Assembly: GCA_907165065.1 (NCBI GenBank)
Contig: OU015526.1
Span: forward strand, 68,843,723 to 68,907,722
Direction of reading: 5' to 3'
Source: Caprimulgus europaeus
Taxonomy: Eukaryota; Chordata; Aves; Caprimulgiformes; Caprimulgidae
Length of the DNA stretch: 64,000 nt
Every line of letters starts with the position of its first letter. Within the stretch, counting starts at the first letter, position 1. Shown piece by piece: positions 49,153 through 61,945 of the stretch. The notes beneath the pieces are model-generated. The model was not told the origin of the DNA, did no database searches, and worked only from the letters and a program-made list of their open reading frames with translations. A program made the translations under genes and the position numbers.

Positions 49153-49952
49153 CATAGAATCATAGAATATTGTGAGTTGGAAGGGACCCACAAGGATTAT
49201 CAGAGTCCACTCTTGCCCTAGCATAGGACAATCCCAAGATTCAGACCATGTGTCTGAGGGCACTTGTTGTCCAAATGCTTCTGGAATATTGTCAGGCTTG
49301 GTGCCATGAGCACCTCCCTGGGATGTCTGTTCCAGTGCTCCACCACCCTCTGGGTGAAGAACCTTTTCCTAATGTCCAACCTAAATCTCCCCTGGCACAT
49401 CTTCCTGCCATTTCCCCTGGTCCTGTCATTGGTCATCAGAGAGGAGATATCAGCTCCTGCCCCTTCTCTTCCCCTTGTGAGGAAGTTATAGACAGCGATG
49501 AGATCTCCTCTCAGTCTCCTCTTTTTCAGGCTGAACAAACCAAGCAACTTCAGCCTTTCCTCATACAGCTTCCCCTCTAAACCTTTCCCCAATTTAGTGT
49601 CCCTCCTCTGGACACTCTCCAGTAGCTTTATATTCTTTTTATACTGTGGTGCCCAAGACTGCACCCAGTGTTCAAGGTGAGTCCACACCAGGGCAGAGCA
49701 GAGTGGGATGATCACGTCCCTCCACCGGCTCACAATGCAGTGCTTGATGCATCCCAGGACATGGTTGGCCCTCTTGGCTGCCAGGGCACACTGTTGGCTC
49801 ACGTTCAACTTGCCATTGACCAGAACCTCCAAGTCTCTCTCCACAGGGCTGCTCTCCAGCCTCTCCTTCTCCAGTCTGTATGTGTGTCCAGGGCTGCTGT
49901 GTCCCAGGTGCAAAATCTGTCACTTGCCCTTGTTAAAATTCATACAGTTGGT
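49153..49952 (-). mobile_element. CR1 LINE 3' fragment, - orientation, ORF2 end still open (231 codons)
   Basis: The tail is catagaatcatagaatattg at the left end; the element runs to about 49952. On the - strand, 49218-49913 is open for 231 codons and encodes the C-terminal part of CR1 ORF2: VNGKLNVSQQCALAAKRAN, then HCIVSRWRDVIIPLCSALVW, WAPQYKKN, EERLKLLGLFSLKKRRLRGD, and FRLDIRKRFFTQRVVEHWNR. This follows the reverse transcriptase core, which is missing through 5' truncation, so it cannot move itself. The preserved frame makes it the youngest-looking CR1 here. It shares its 3' tail type with the copies at 55352 and 61946. Confidence 0.97.
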
Positions 49953-50973
49953 TCATACAGCTCTTCCCTCTTCTGCAGTGCTGCTGGGGCCTCTCTCCAT
50001 CCCTTCTCCTGAGGATGCTCTGCTTCATCCAAACCATGTGGTCATTGAGGGCAGGGGTAGCAACATGGGCTCTGAGAGGAGCGCTTTTGCATTCATGGCC
50101 ATAAATGATTTTTACTCCCATTCTCATTCCCTCAGATACCATTCAGAGCAAAATGGGGCAGACGATGACCCTACAGTTTGCTTTCTGAAACAAATAAACA
50201 CTTCAGAGAGAAATCTACTTTTGTGTGCAAGAAAGGCAGCATTAAAAACATGCAATCAGTAAGGATGAGAGAAAAATCTACTGTTTGTATAGAAAAAGAA
50301 TGCTTTACAGCCCTAATCTGTTACTAAAGTTTCCCATTCAGCCTTGGCAATGAGATCAATTTGTGCTGAAAATTTAGTCCTATATGTGTGAATTGGAAGT
50401 GATCTTATTAGTGTTTTACTACATCAGGTCTGATAAACTCCCCTATCTATTTCAGTTAAGCTTCTATTGATCCACTTAGGAGATCAATTTGGCTGTCATT
50501 ATTTTTGGGGGGGCAATTTCATTTGTCTCAGACTGAAGTTATGAAAAAAAGTGTAATTTAGCAGTTAGTGTGTGTGTGTGTGTGTGTGCACTCACTCACT
50601 TGTGCACACAGACACAGGCACACATACATATTTATGTAGTGGAGCTGGTTGTATGATGCTTTGAATTTGCCTTCTTTGTTCTTCGGTTCCTGATATAGCA
50701 TGTTGGTTCAGACTTCAGAGGCTGAAATGCAATATAGCTATGGAAAGAAAAAGTAAATGAGAAAAAGAGAATTTTCTAAGTTCAGCTGCATTCAAAGCTC
50801 CATCTGCAAGTCAGAAAGGGCAATGCCGGTGAATGGTTTCATGTTTCCAAAAGGCAGCAAAGGGTGGCTGGAGAAGGTGACAGATGGGTGTGATGTCTAA
50901 ACCTTGGATAAATGTCAGCTGCAAATGAAGTCACTGGTGTCAGGAAGGAGGATGCTTTCTTCCTTTCTATACG
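49953..50973. other. Intergenic sequence with GT microsatellite
   Basis: About 1 kb without recognised genes or transposons; includes (GT)n at 50568-50588 and a G8 run near 50508. Confidence 0.55.
50568..50588. repeat. (GT)10 microsatellite
   Basis: Ten GT units, followed by a CA-rich stretch (gcacacagacacaggcacac). Likely polymorphic. Confidence 0.95.
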
Positions 50974-51402
50974 GAAATGATCAGAGGGATGGAGCACCTC
51001 TCCTGTGAGGAAAGGCTGAGAGAGTTGGGGTTGTTCAGCCTGGGGAAGAGAAGGCTCTGGGGAGACCTTATAGCGGCCTTCAAGGATCCGAATGGGTCAA
51101 ACTTTATAGCAGGGCTTGTAGTGTTAGGACAAAGGGTAATGGTTTTAAACTAAACAGAGGGTAGATTTAGACTAGATTTAAGAAATAAACTTTTTGCAAT
51201 GAAGGTGGTGAAATGCTGGAACAGGTTGCCCAGGGAGGTGGTAGATGCTCCATCCCTGGAAACATTCAAGGTCAGGTTGGATGAGGCTTTGATCAACCTG
51301 ATCTAGTAGATGTCTCTGCTTACTGCAGAGGGGTTGGACTAGATGACCTTTAAAGGTTGGACTAGATGACCTTAAAACCTAAACCATTCTATGATTCTAT
51401 GA
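50974..51402 (+). mobile_element. CR1 LINE 3' fragment with an internal 23-bp duplication near its tail
   Basis: Starts aaatgatcagagggatggag and carries [24 protein letters not shown] and FRLDLRNKLFAMKVVKCWNR-like remnants. The 3' UTR contains GGTTGGACTAGATGACCTT twice (51331 and 51355 on), then ends aaccattctatgattctatg. Confidence 0.95.
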
Positions 51403-52170
51403 CTTTTATCAGGTATGTTAGGCAATGCCCATAAGTGAAGGGGAACAGGGAGAAAAGGGCTATGAGAAAAGCCCTGTTCTCCAAAGAATCTGCGAGTGGT
51501 TTTCATCTGCCTTACACCAGTGGAAACAGAAACGGCTCTTGGAAGTGTGGAATAGAGAAGAGAATTTGCCCCACATGGGGGCTTCACATCTTGCACTCAT
51601 GTAGGGTAAATGATCCTCATTTCCCATTGGCAATGCATGGATAAGGACCAAGAGACTACGCTCATGGTGAATTTTAAACTGGTTTTTAGTACTGCCATGG
51701 CAACTAGGCATTGCTGCACTTCTATGGAGTGCATGAAGTTGAAGTCATTGAATAATCACAAAAAGAGGTGTGAGAAAGGCCGTAAGAAGTACCCCTGCTG
51801 CGCTATTTTTCTCTGTAGAGACATCATAGACTAGTTCAATTTATTTATAGCTATATTAGCATAAATTCAACTTCAGTTTTTCAAAAGCTATTTTGCTATA
51901 AGACTGCTCTGTGTCTTTACTATTGTTGTTTGCTCTCCATAGTCAGATGAAGTTATTAGCAGAAGGCCTATAAATTCAAGTTATTAAACTGAGTATCTCC
52001 GGTTCCACAGAGGAGTAAATTGAAAGCATAAACACCCCTTCCAAACTGAGAGACAGACCTCTTGACCAGAGATTTGAAGACTGAGAGTCACCTAACAAAA
52101 ACAACTGGCACTCTCCATGCACTGTCTTGCTTTGTGAAGTGAAAAACTGAACGCATTTGTCGTGGTTTCC
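51403..52170. other. Intergenic sequence, no feature recognised
   Basis: Chance open frames of up to 83 codons on both strands; nothing supported. Confidence 0.55.
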
Positions 52171-52673
52171 ATTGAGGTATGAATCAGTTACATGGACCAG
52201 TTAGAGCGAGTCCAGAGGAGGCCACGAGGATGATCAGAGGCCTGGAGCACCTCTGCTATGAGGACAGGCTGAGAGAGGTGGGGCTGTACAGCCCGGAAAA
52301 GAGAAGGCTCCGGGGAGATCTTATAGCGGCCTTCCAGTACCTGAAAGGGCTACAGGAAAGCTGGGGAGGGACTTTTTACAAAGGGCAGTTGATGACAGAA
52401 CAAGGGGAAATGGCTCTAAGCTGAAAGAGGGTAGGTTTAGGTTAAATATGAGGAAGAAATTCTTCACTGTGAGGGTGGTCAGACACTGGAACAGGTTGCC
52501 CAGAGAAGCTGTGGATGCCCCCTCCCTGGAAGTGTCCAAGGCCAGGCTGGATGAAGCTTTGAGCAACCTGGTCTAGTGGAAGGTGTCCCTGCTGATGGCA
52601 GGGGGGTTGGAACTAGATGGATCTTTAAGGTCCCTTCCAACCCAAACCATTCTATGATTCTATGATTGAGGTA
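52171..52673 (+). mobile_element. CR1 LINE 3' fragment with a 9-bp flanking direct repeat
   Basis: Clear CR1 similarity starts at about 52190 (catggaccagttagagcgag) in the ORF2 end and runs to the tail at 52664 (attctatgattctatg). ATTGAGGTA occurs at 52171-52179 and again at 52665-52673 directly after the tail, so it looks like a target site duplication. About ten bases between the left repeat and the CR1 start are unexplained. Confidence 0.93.
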
Positions 52674-54559
52674 AAAAAAGACTGGTGTGAATGGTGGATA
52701 TGCAAGACTCAGAATTTTCTAAGTGACTTGGGAAGTCAGTAAACTGCCTATGGTTGGATCTCAAAATTTCCATGGATGCAAGTAACCTGCTTGTGTAATC
52801 CGTCTGCACTAATACCATCTTCCTGTTTCTAAGAGGCAGCAGATGTTTCTGTCTTACAGGCTGTCTTCTTACCAGAGGGAAACTGGGGATATAAAGGCCA
52901 GAGTTTCCTTGTAAAACAAACTTGTTTATTGCTGCAGTCTCCACTGCAAAGCTTGTATAACAACATATGGAAACCTCCCTTTTCAGGGGAGCCTGACACT
53001 GACACAGATGCTAAATTCTTTGAAAGCTACTTACCTCAATAGCTGTCAATAGATGGAATGTCTAAAGCAGAGTGTGAAACATCTTGCTTTCCCAACACCG
53101 TCATTCCACTTGGAGAGACCCCTAATAGCATTCCTGAGGGCAGTCAGCACCGCTGCAAGGATTGGTCATAGATTCCCAGGGAGCATGAGACCTGCTGGTG
53201 TGGGATCTCGCCATGCCAACTCATGACACCCTGCAAAATCATGCTTGGACAAGCCTAAACTGTTGAAATATCCTGATATTCAGAGCTTTTTAAAACATGG
53301 CATTAAGCCTGCCTTCCTTCTTGAAATACTGCCCTTTATAGTGCAAACTTTTGTGAAACTCAGGAAAAAAACTTTCAAATCAAAACACTGGGTTATCTAA
53401 TTTCTAGTTGCTCATCATTTCCATTGATTAAAATACTAATAATAGTGATTACCAATTTTTACCACTCTATATATTTCCTTTCTGGTGGTATGGCAATATC
53501 TGCACCATATGTGTGCTATTCAGATGGTTCCTCTTATAATGCTTACTCAGATTTGCTCATAGATGTGCAATTTCCAAATTCTGTCCCCAGCTGAGTAGTA
53601 CGTTCCTAGTTAGCAAACTACTTCTGCCACCTACAAATAAGTATGCACTTCTGTGCTTTTCCAGGTGTGACTTCAACACACAGTATTGGACAAGGTGGAC
53701 CTAGTAGAAGGCAAAACATTTTAACACACTGTAGAGGAAGCCACCATTTCTCTCTCTTGTGTGTAACCTTTTTTCTGAAGGCAGCATTTTTGTTTAGCAT
53801 GAATGACAAACCGTGTAATAACAAGCAAAAGAATGATGTTTCCATCTTGCACATGTAAACTTTGCAAAATTGGCATTTTGGGTATCAAAACAAAAAAGGA
53901 CAGATTAGGAAAAGGAAAAGGAAGAAAGAACTGTTGTAGGAGTATGCAAAGATAAGTCACACAGCTGCTATGAAAGAAGAGCTCTCCTGCTGGAATGTCA
54001 AATAAAAAAGAACAAAATAAAAAAAGAAAATCAATGGAATCAATTCGAAAAGCCATCTGGTCCCTATATAGGAGGAATTAGAGTATGAATACAACTATCT
54101 CCCTCAACCTTTCATCTGTGGGAAAGGTGAAATTTTAAGCCATGATATCCTCCATTACTCATCTCATTAGTCATCTTACTATGATAATTGGTATTGCCAG
54201 GCTAGATGCCTGCATTTCTAGCTTTTAACCTACCCTCGGTGAACAGGGAGTGGAATTAATCAGCTCTCTGAGGGCTGGCTGTCCCTCTGCAGAATTTCAT
54301 CAAAAATCCAAGCACATTTTGTGAGAAGGAGAAGGATGTTGTTCTGTGAGACTTCTTTCAATGTCAGTGCATTTTATAAATGGGCCTCAGGAACTGGACA
54401 TTTTCCTAGTTATATTTATGAAATAATTTACTGTCTCAAACGGCAGAGGAATTCAGCTCAGGATTAAAATTGCCCATGGTTTCCTCCTTTTCTTTATATC
54501 ACTGCCATTGATTCACATGTTGCTTCATTTCTTTGTGGGACTTTTATATTTGCAGGCCA
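52674..54559. other. Intergenic sequence, no feature recognised
   Basis: No transposon, RNA or gene recognised; AT-rich, with chance open frames of up to 111 codons on the - strand (53721-54056). Confidence 0.5.
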
Positions 54560-55066
54560 GAATTACAGAAAAAATTGAGTTGGAAGGGACCTCTACAGAT
54601 TGTTTGTTCCAGCCTCCTTATCTAACCTGGGCAACTTCTATGCTGGACCAGGCTGCTCAGGACCATGCCCACTAGAGTTTTGAATGCCTCTAAGGATGGA
54701 GATGGCACAGGCTTTCTGGGCAGCTTGTTCCACTCTTTGACCACCCTCATGGTGAAATTCTGTTCCTTGTCTCAACTGGTGTATTTTGCTCCTTGTCCTT
54801 TCATTCTTCTTCCTCCAGGAAGCATCTGTCTTTCTCTTCTCTAAAACCACTCACTGGACAGCTGAGGACTTTTTACCTTCTCCACACTGAGTGGCTCCCT
54901 CAGCCTCTCCTCACAGAGCCACAGCCATCTTCACAGCCCTTTGCTGTGCTGGTATTTGGGAGCCCCAAACTGGGCATACTACTCCAGATATTGTCTCAGA
55001 AATGCTTAAAAGAGGAGAATAATCACTTCCTTGCATTGCTGCCTCCAGTCTTGACCAGTTTGTCAT
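54560..55066 (-). mobile_element. Old, diverged CR1 LINE fragment, - orientation
   Basis: It reads ttgagttggaagggacctct near the left end, then the reverse complement of the CR1 3' UTR and ORF2 end (gggcagcttgttccactctt, gtggctccctcagcctctcc). The terminal octamer is nearly lost (gaattacagaaaa). Divergence and indels are higher than in the other copies, which points to an older insertion. Confidence 0.85.
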
Positions 55067-55351
55067 CAGCCTTCATCACCAGAAAAGCATACTGATAATT
55101 CCCATTGGAAGAGAAGTGAATATATTAAAGATAAATTAAATTAGAACTCTAGAGAGGAAGAAACATAATGCCAAGTGAAGGAATGGTTTCCAGAAGAAAA
55201 TCTTAATTTCAGAATTGGTTTAAGTCTCAAATTTGGGCTAAAACTGTGGAATAGGCAGAAGGATTAACTTTAGACACTAACTATAGACTTCTACTCTTAG
55301 AGGATATATCCAGTGGTGGGGTTCACAACAAGCAAGCAACCCCACCTATAC

Positions 55352-55494
55352 AATATTCAAGAAACATTTGGACAACACCCTCAGATACATGATCTGAATC
55401 TTGGGATTGTCCTGTGCAGGGACAGGAGTTGGACTCAATGATCCTTGTGGGTCCCTTCCAACTCACAACATTCTATGATTCTATTATTCTATGA
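55352..55494 (+). mobile_element. CR1 LINE 3' tip
   Basis: Begins caatattcaagaaacatttg and ends ttctatgattctattattct-atg. It has the same 3' UTR type (gacaggagttggactcaatg, atccttgtgggtcccttcca) as the copies at 49153 and 61946, differing from the other CR1s of the window. Confidence 0.94.
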
Positions 55495-56154
55495 ATATAG
55501 AGGGACATTTGCAACCTTGGAGCTCAATCAGTGCCTTTGGCCTCAATCTTTCCTTATATTTACAGACAACACAAAGATAACCTCTCCCCATGAAGTTAAA
55601 TGTAAGATTCAACATGCCCATCCACACCTTCAGATATCTTATGTGAAACTGGGTGTGTATGTTCTTCAAAATGTGTAATTTGATTCTCACTCTTTCCTCC
55701 AAGGCACTACAATGTTTCCCCCAAGGTGCTACAGTCCTTTCCTCTGCAGGGGAGATATTAATGAGGAAAAGTAAATTTGGCCTTAAACCAGATATTTTCA
55801 GATATTTTTCTGTCTCACAAGTCTAACTCTACAAATGACATTTTAAGAGGAAAAACAAAGGGAAGGAAGGGGCAGGATGCATTTAACATTTGCTTATATA
55901 TGTTAGAAATGCAGGATTCATCCGATCACTATCAGAGAGAACTGTACTATTGATGCCAGGGTTAGAAGGGTCTACAAAACATCTATTCCACTTGTCAGCA
56001 GCCTGCACAGGTCGCAAATCACTCTGATACCCAATAATCAACATAAGACTTGTGATAAGTGAATCAAAGGCAAAAATAATAATGAACGAACCACGAAGAA
56101 GCGGCACTGGAGAGAAGCCAGAGACAAAAACAGAGAAAGACTGAGATAAGGTCC

Positions 56155-56200
56155 TATGTATATGAATGTATATGTATATGTATATGTATATGTACATAAA
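56155..56200. repeat. (TATATG)n hexanucleotide repeat
   Basis: About six imperfect to perfect TATATG units, ending in TACATA. Confidence 0.92.
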
Positions 56201-56640
56201 CATTAGTGTTCTGTGTCCCTATGGCACAGCATTTTGCCAAGTAGAGTGCCCATCTGAGCCTGGGGATCACTTTGTACTCCACACAATAACGATCTAAAGC
56301 CCCCATCTTTTCATCCTTGCTAAGCCAATAGGATATAAAATCTGTCTAGACATGAAATCTGGCTTACAGGCTAATAAAGAGTATGTGACCAGGACAGGGA
56401 CCTGGGGACCTTACAAATTACTCCATTAAGAGCCTGTGAACCTTTAGACGGTGTCAGCGGTGCTCCAGGGGAAAGCAAACCTCTCCTGCTGAGTGGCATG
56501 ATGCCACACTTGCCAGGCAAATGTGGCCAGCAAATAAGAGGATTAAAATGGCAGAAATAGCAACCCAGGCCCCTGCCAGACTCAGGATAATAGTAAAATT
56601 AAAACCTACTTTTAGGATTGGCAGATATAAGTGATCTGTT

Positions 56641-56677
56641 AAAAAAACAAAAAACAAAAAACAAAAAACAAAAAACC
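56641..56677. repeat. (AAAAAAC)n heptanucleotide repeat
   Basis: Five units of A6-C in a row. Confidence 0.95.
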
Positions 56678-58591
56678 ACCAGGTACTACTGCTCATAGAA
56701 TAGTTAAGGCAAGTTTGGATCTTAAAACCAAATGAGAGTATAGTTTAGTTTGTAAACATGACTGTTGCCACCACCACCCCTACTCCCAACTATAAGGCAA
56801 ATTTTCACATCTCTTGAATTTTGGGCTTGTTTAAGAGCTTTTCTCTGACACAGACACATGTATGCTCATATATACAAATGGTGGATTTTTTTTTAATGGA
56901 AAAGTATTGGCCAGGGACAATTAATTGCTTTTAACCCCTGGCACCACTCTAATGATGAAATGCAGGTCCAGAGTTAGAGAAATTTATATCTGAAACTTCT
57001 GGTGCTCCTTAAGCAAGAAAACATACATATTTTATCACCAGTTGTTGAAATTTATGTCATTGGAATAAAGAGCTAGTCAAAGGCTGACTCAGCAGAATGT
57101 ATTTGTGGCATGGGCAGAAGAATACCTGAGTTATTTTTGAGGAGGAGAGCATGTCATCTAAATTAATATAGAGGAATTGCCTCATAAGTCATCTCTACAG
57201 TTGTGCTGCACTACACTAGTGAGAAGAGCAGAGTTCAGTGCTCTACTCTTTTTGCAGATGTCGCATTGATTCATCTGGTTTGGATCTTCATGTCGTTTCA
57301 CACGGGTGAGTTGTAATGACACTCAGATTAAGAAGAGAAGCACACTGGCTAGACCATTAAACCCACCATTAAATCCAAGCTAACTTTTTATAAAGAGCTT
57401 AATTCCAGCACTATGAGGTTGTACAGTGTTGCTGATGACTCCAGTGAAAAATTTGAAATAAAGTATATACCATTAAAAGAGAAAGAAATATGGGAAACAC
57501 ATAAGAGTGGGCAACGCTGCACTATTATTAGTGTGTTTTTCCTCTACTTATAATGAAACCAAGGCAATTATGTTTTAAAACATGTGCTCACACCAAGTGC
57601 TGCATTGTGTAGATCTGCATTTCAAACTTACTATGAGCTCTCTGAAGAAGTCAATATTGGAGAACAGAGCTGGTGGAAAGCAGAGATTTATTTTCAGTCT
57701 TAAGGTATTCAGAAGCTCTGGAGCTTTGGAATTTTTTAATTTTTTTTTTTTTCAATTTTTAGGGAAAAAAGAAATATGTGTGAGAAAATTCTGATGAAAA
57801 AAATAGGGAAAACTAGAGGAAAAAACTCCTTGAGAAATTCATGGAACCCTTTACCTGAGGCAGCCTGCAAATGGGATCTGTTCCTGGGCTATGAATCATG
57901 AGGAAATTGATGAGATTTCAACAGCAAAGATGCTTCCAGGACAGACCCTGTGTTCCTGAGGGTTGCTCTACCTGCATGGAAACCAGTCACACTTCTCAGG
58001 GCCCCCTTCACTAAAATCAGCATGTTTCTATTTGGTATTTTGTGTTTGAGGAACCTGATGCATTTCAATAAAAACTTACTTTGCTGGAAATTTTCTGGCT
58101 CACTCTGGGGTATTCTCTCAGACAAGCTTTGGCATTTATTAAGACAATTCTCTGGTCTGGCTTTGCTCCAGCAAGGCATGGCCTCGTTCCAGTCTGCTGT
58201 TAATGACAGTCCAGGAGTGACACACACCAGTCTGCTCATTATTGTGTAGAAGTACCAAACTGCACAAAATAGCCTATTTAACAATAGGGAAAATGTAAAC
58301 TCGACAGGGTTTAGAAGTGGACTAAATATAGTTAGGTACTGGCAACTGTAAGAAGCATAATGTAATCACGCGTTCCTGTTTTTATTGAGCACAAAATTCA
58401 TTTGAGAAAGAAAAGTGGAGAATGCTTCACTCGTAAGTGGGATTGCTTGTAAGGAGATAGCTGATTTCTCCAGAGGGTTGCTTGATGAGGGATTGATATT
58501 TTGTTCCCTCAGTTTTATTTTATTATTTTTTTTTAGAATAGCAACTCTCGCTGTTAAAAATTACAACCTTCCTTTCCTAAGCAGATATTTC

Positions 58592-58617
58592 TTTTTTTTT
58601 TTTTTTTTTTTTTTTTT
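58592..58617. repeat. T26 homopolymer
   Basis: Uninterrupted run of 26 T. Could be the reverse of an old poly(A) tail, but no retrocopy is recognised next to it. Confidence 0.95.
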
Positions 58618-60027
58618 CTGATAGGTATTCAAGGTTTTAGCACTTTGTGACAACACTTTCAAAACTAAGAAAATGCCCTTTAGCTCCCAACATACCTATT
58701 TGGAAATTCATTGCTTGCAGTGTTTGTATGCTGACTGTAACACTACCAGAACAGCATCGAGAAGCTGATGACACGCTTGAGCAAAAGGAAATCACATAAC
58801 ACAGGACACTCAGTACAGCCCTGAAAATGACTGAAGTGCACTAAGAGAAAGCAACAAGCTGTAGCTCTCTTTTAGAAACGGCTTGCTTTTGAGGCTCCTT
58901 TTCTCAAAGGATTGAGCTGCCAGAAGACCAGGAAGAGCGCCGTTATGAGTCAAAGAAAAGAAAACATCTCTACAGCATCTCCAAAAATTGGATTAATTCC
59001 TGTGTGCTGTTTTGTTGGCTGGTCTCATAACAAAAGTTTGAAGATGGTACTTAAATGCTGTAGGAAGTGCCGAGAAGGGCAAATACTGTGGGGAATTAAA
59101 TGAATGTGTTATGTATGAGAAGAGGTTTGGAGAGTACAATATCTCCAGGCCTAGAAAGAAGGTGACAGAAGGGGAATCTAATTGCATTATATAGTCCCTA
59201 AGGAGGTTCATGCAATAATGTATGACAGAATGTGTTCACACTTGAAGGGAACAGATAAATAATCCATAGACCTTGTTTGAAAGGAAGGAATGAAAAGTTC
59301 AGACTATCCATGAAATCCCTAATATTTCTCCCAGAAGGCTCTCGACAGCATAAAAACAGGCTAGCAAATGAACTAATTATGTCAGGAAATATATACATAT
59401 ATGTATCTATAAACATATATAGGTATATTTCAAGCATTGAATATATCAGATGACCAGAGATGAAAAGCATTTGTTAATCTATCATAAATAATGCACAAGC
59501 ATATGCTTTTTATCTACATTTTTTTCACTTCCCTTGTGCATGTGCATGTCTTTCCTTCTTTCATTTCCTTAAGCAAGGAAAAGGGTGAGGGCATCGCCCT
59601 GACACGATGTTTCATGACCTGATGCTACCTAAGCCCTTTTTGTGTTCTGGTGCCTTGGAAATGCCACAGGATTGCAAGAGAGAGGTGGCCCTTTCTGCCT
59701 CCAGGGAGAGGAACTGTGTACCATGGTCCCAAAAGGTCTCTAGAGGAGGTTCCCCAGAGGAAGGGAGACCTCCTGGTCAATGGTGACCATCTTCTTCAGA
59801 ATGAGGGAGCGTTCCCGTGCTGTTCTTCCAGTGCTCCCAGGTGACCCGTGACCAGAGCTGGCTCAATGGAAAAGTCTATGGGGAGAAACCAGACCTGACC
59901 TTTTGGGGTTGGTCCCTCTGAACAGAAGCAGATATCAGTTGCTCTTTAATGGCATGTTTGCCTCAGTGAAGATTATGGCCCTTAGGACTGGCAGAAGCTT
60001 TTTTGTTTGTTCTGCCTAAGAGGAAAA

Positions 60028-60056
60028 AACCAAACAAACCAACAAACCAAACAAAC
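60028..60056. repeat. AAAC/AACC low-complexity tract
   Basis: Alternating CAAA and CCAA units over about 29 bp. Confidence 0.85.
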
Positions 60057-61945
60057 ATGTGGCAAACATTGTATGGAAGAGAACAACAGAGCCAAGCCAG
60101 TCTGTGACAGCCGGGTCACACCATTGTTAACTACACATTATTTTTTTTTTCAAAGTGTAGACAAATTGCTCTTGTAATTATGTTCAGCTGCAACAATGAC
60201 AGATACACTTACAGAAGAGATAACAATGATTGCTGCAGGCAAAGCAGTGACACAGTTGAGATTTTTCCACTGTGATCCGCTGAGATTTTTACCCTGAGTT
60301 TGTACATACCCATGGATGCCCCAAAGCCCAGCTGAGCCCAGCTGAGCCACCGGTACAGTCTGTTTCAGGCAAACCAATTCCTCTAGCCAGGGGCAAACAA
60401 GGGGCTGACTGCATTCCGTATGGCTTCTGCCTGCATTTGCTTTCCATCTTAAATCACCTTTTAAGCGTAAACCAGGTGAACCTGCACACTGCAGCTATGA
60501 TGCCCACCCCACCATGAAGCACAGCAAAGCTCCTCAGCAGACTCTAGCTGTGCCAGTCCTTGCTCAGCTGCTCTGGTGGCCAGCCTCTGGTGGTCCAAAC
60601 CCCTTGATGCTTGTGAGACTTACACTTCAGCAGTGCTTTTCATCCAGAATCCCAAAACACTCAACTGATGTTAGTAATCCTCATCTGCCTTCTTCTGAGG
60701 GCTTGTCAATACAGGAAAGGTAGAACAGCAAAACAACCAGAGAGCTTTGAGATTCTTTGGGGTATTTTAAGATGACACCTGTGGCACAGTGACTCAGCTT
60801 ATGCAGAACTCAAAACCTCCCAAAGCAATATGTGTTCAACACCGAACACTCCTCCTCAGATCTTGCTCCTATGTTGTAGATTGCTGTGAACAATGGGTAG
60901 ATACGTGGGGAAGAAGAATGGGGAAAGATTGCTGGTCTAGTTATTTGAGCACCTCGTAGGTAGAACTTGCACACCCATGGGACTCTATTCTAGGCATTTT
61001 GTACATTGAGCACACTGAGCAAAATGAAAATGGTTGTGCAGAGGTGTTTGTGTTAGCAAATTTGTTCCAATGTTATAAGGTTGTTTGTTCTGAACTATAC
61101 AGGCACTTTGAGATAGCTTGAATCTACAGCTGAATTTTCTGTGCTAACAGGCAATCTATTTTTTTTTCTCTTTAAAAGGTTTAATTTGTCCAAGCAGTAG
61201 AAATGACCTTGTCAGAACAATGAGTTGTTCTCAAATATCTTGAGAAGTGCACAGAGTATGCTGCTAACTGTTGCACTTCATTAGACAGTGCATCTAAATC
61301 TGGAAAGCTCAGAACTCGTTGACTGTGAATCATAGAGGATCTCTCTTCTTGTGCTTCCTGGTTGTGTAATGCAAGCAGGCATTATCATGTCAGAAAATTA
61401 ACTTTCCATCACCGAGCTTTAAATGTTGCTTTGAACTATATATCAAAAGAAACTGTATATTATCTGTTGGTGGTGTCCCTTTCCATTGAGTAGCTCCAAT
61501 TTCTCAGAACTGTCACTCCCAAATATTCCTGTACTGAATGAAGAGGAACCCAGTGCCTGGCCAGCAGTCCACTGATGGGCCCCAAAAGGTGGCACAGGTG
61601 CAGCATGTTAGATGGGTCGCTGCCAGATTACAGGTTTGTTTGTCAAAACTGGAAACTTTCTAGTGGACTTTTAATATTTTTTTGGTATTAAACCTGGGCT
61701 GACACACTGATTGATGGTGGTTGGCAATGTGGTGATTACTCCATGTAACAAAAAGGAGGATCAAGTTCTCACTTCCAATTCCAGCTTGCATAAGGTGTGC
61801 TTTATCCCTAATTACATGTTCCTGGAGGTGAAAAATATCCCTATTTAGATGCTGAAATATTCAGATACTGCCTTTTTGAAAAAGCATGAGGTAACTGCAG
61901 TGTCTGAGCACATGCAGAGTAGAAGCACAACAAAAAGAAGCGTGT

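Larger units (their letters stand above)
55495..61945. other. Intergenic sequence with simple repeats, no gene recognised
   Basis: 6.4 kb without credible coding regions or CR1. Simple tracts are (TATATG)n at 56155-56200, (AAAAAAC)n at 56641-56677, T26 at 58592-58617, a TA-rich near-palindrome at 59385-59430 and an AAAC/AACC tract at 60028-60056. A direct repeat AGCCCAGCTG occurs twice near 60326-60347. Confidence 0.5.

Noticed and set aside
49708..50262. 184-codon open frame on the + strand
   Set aside because: Its first part is the antisense of the CR1 fragment at 49153-49952 and the rest has no recognisable content.
54793..55095. 100-codon open frame on the + strand
   Set aside because: Antisense of an old CR1 fragment.
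58592..58617. T26 run as the tail of a - strand processed pseudogene
   Set aside because: The sequence to its right, which would be the reverse of the transcript, shows no recognisable gene and no flanking duplication was seen.
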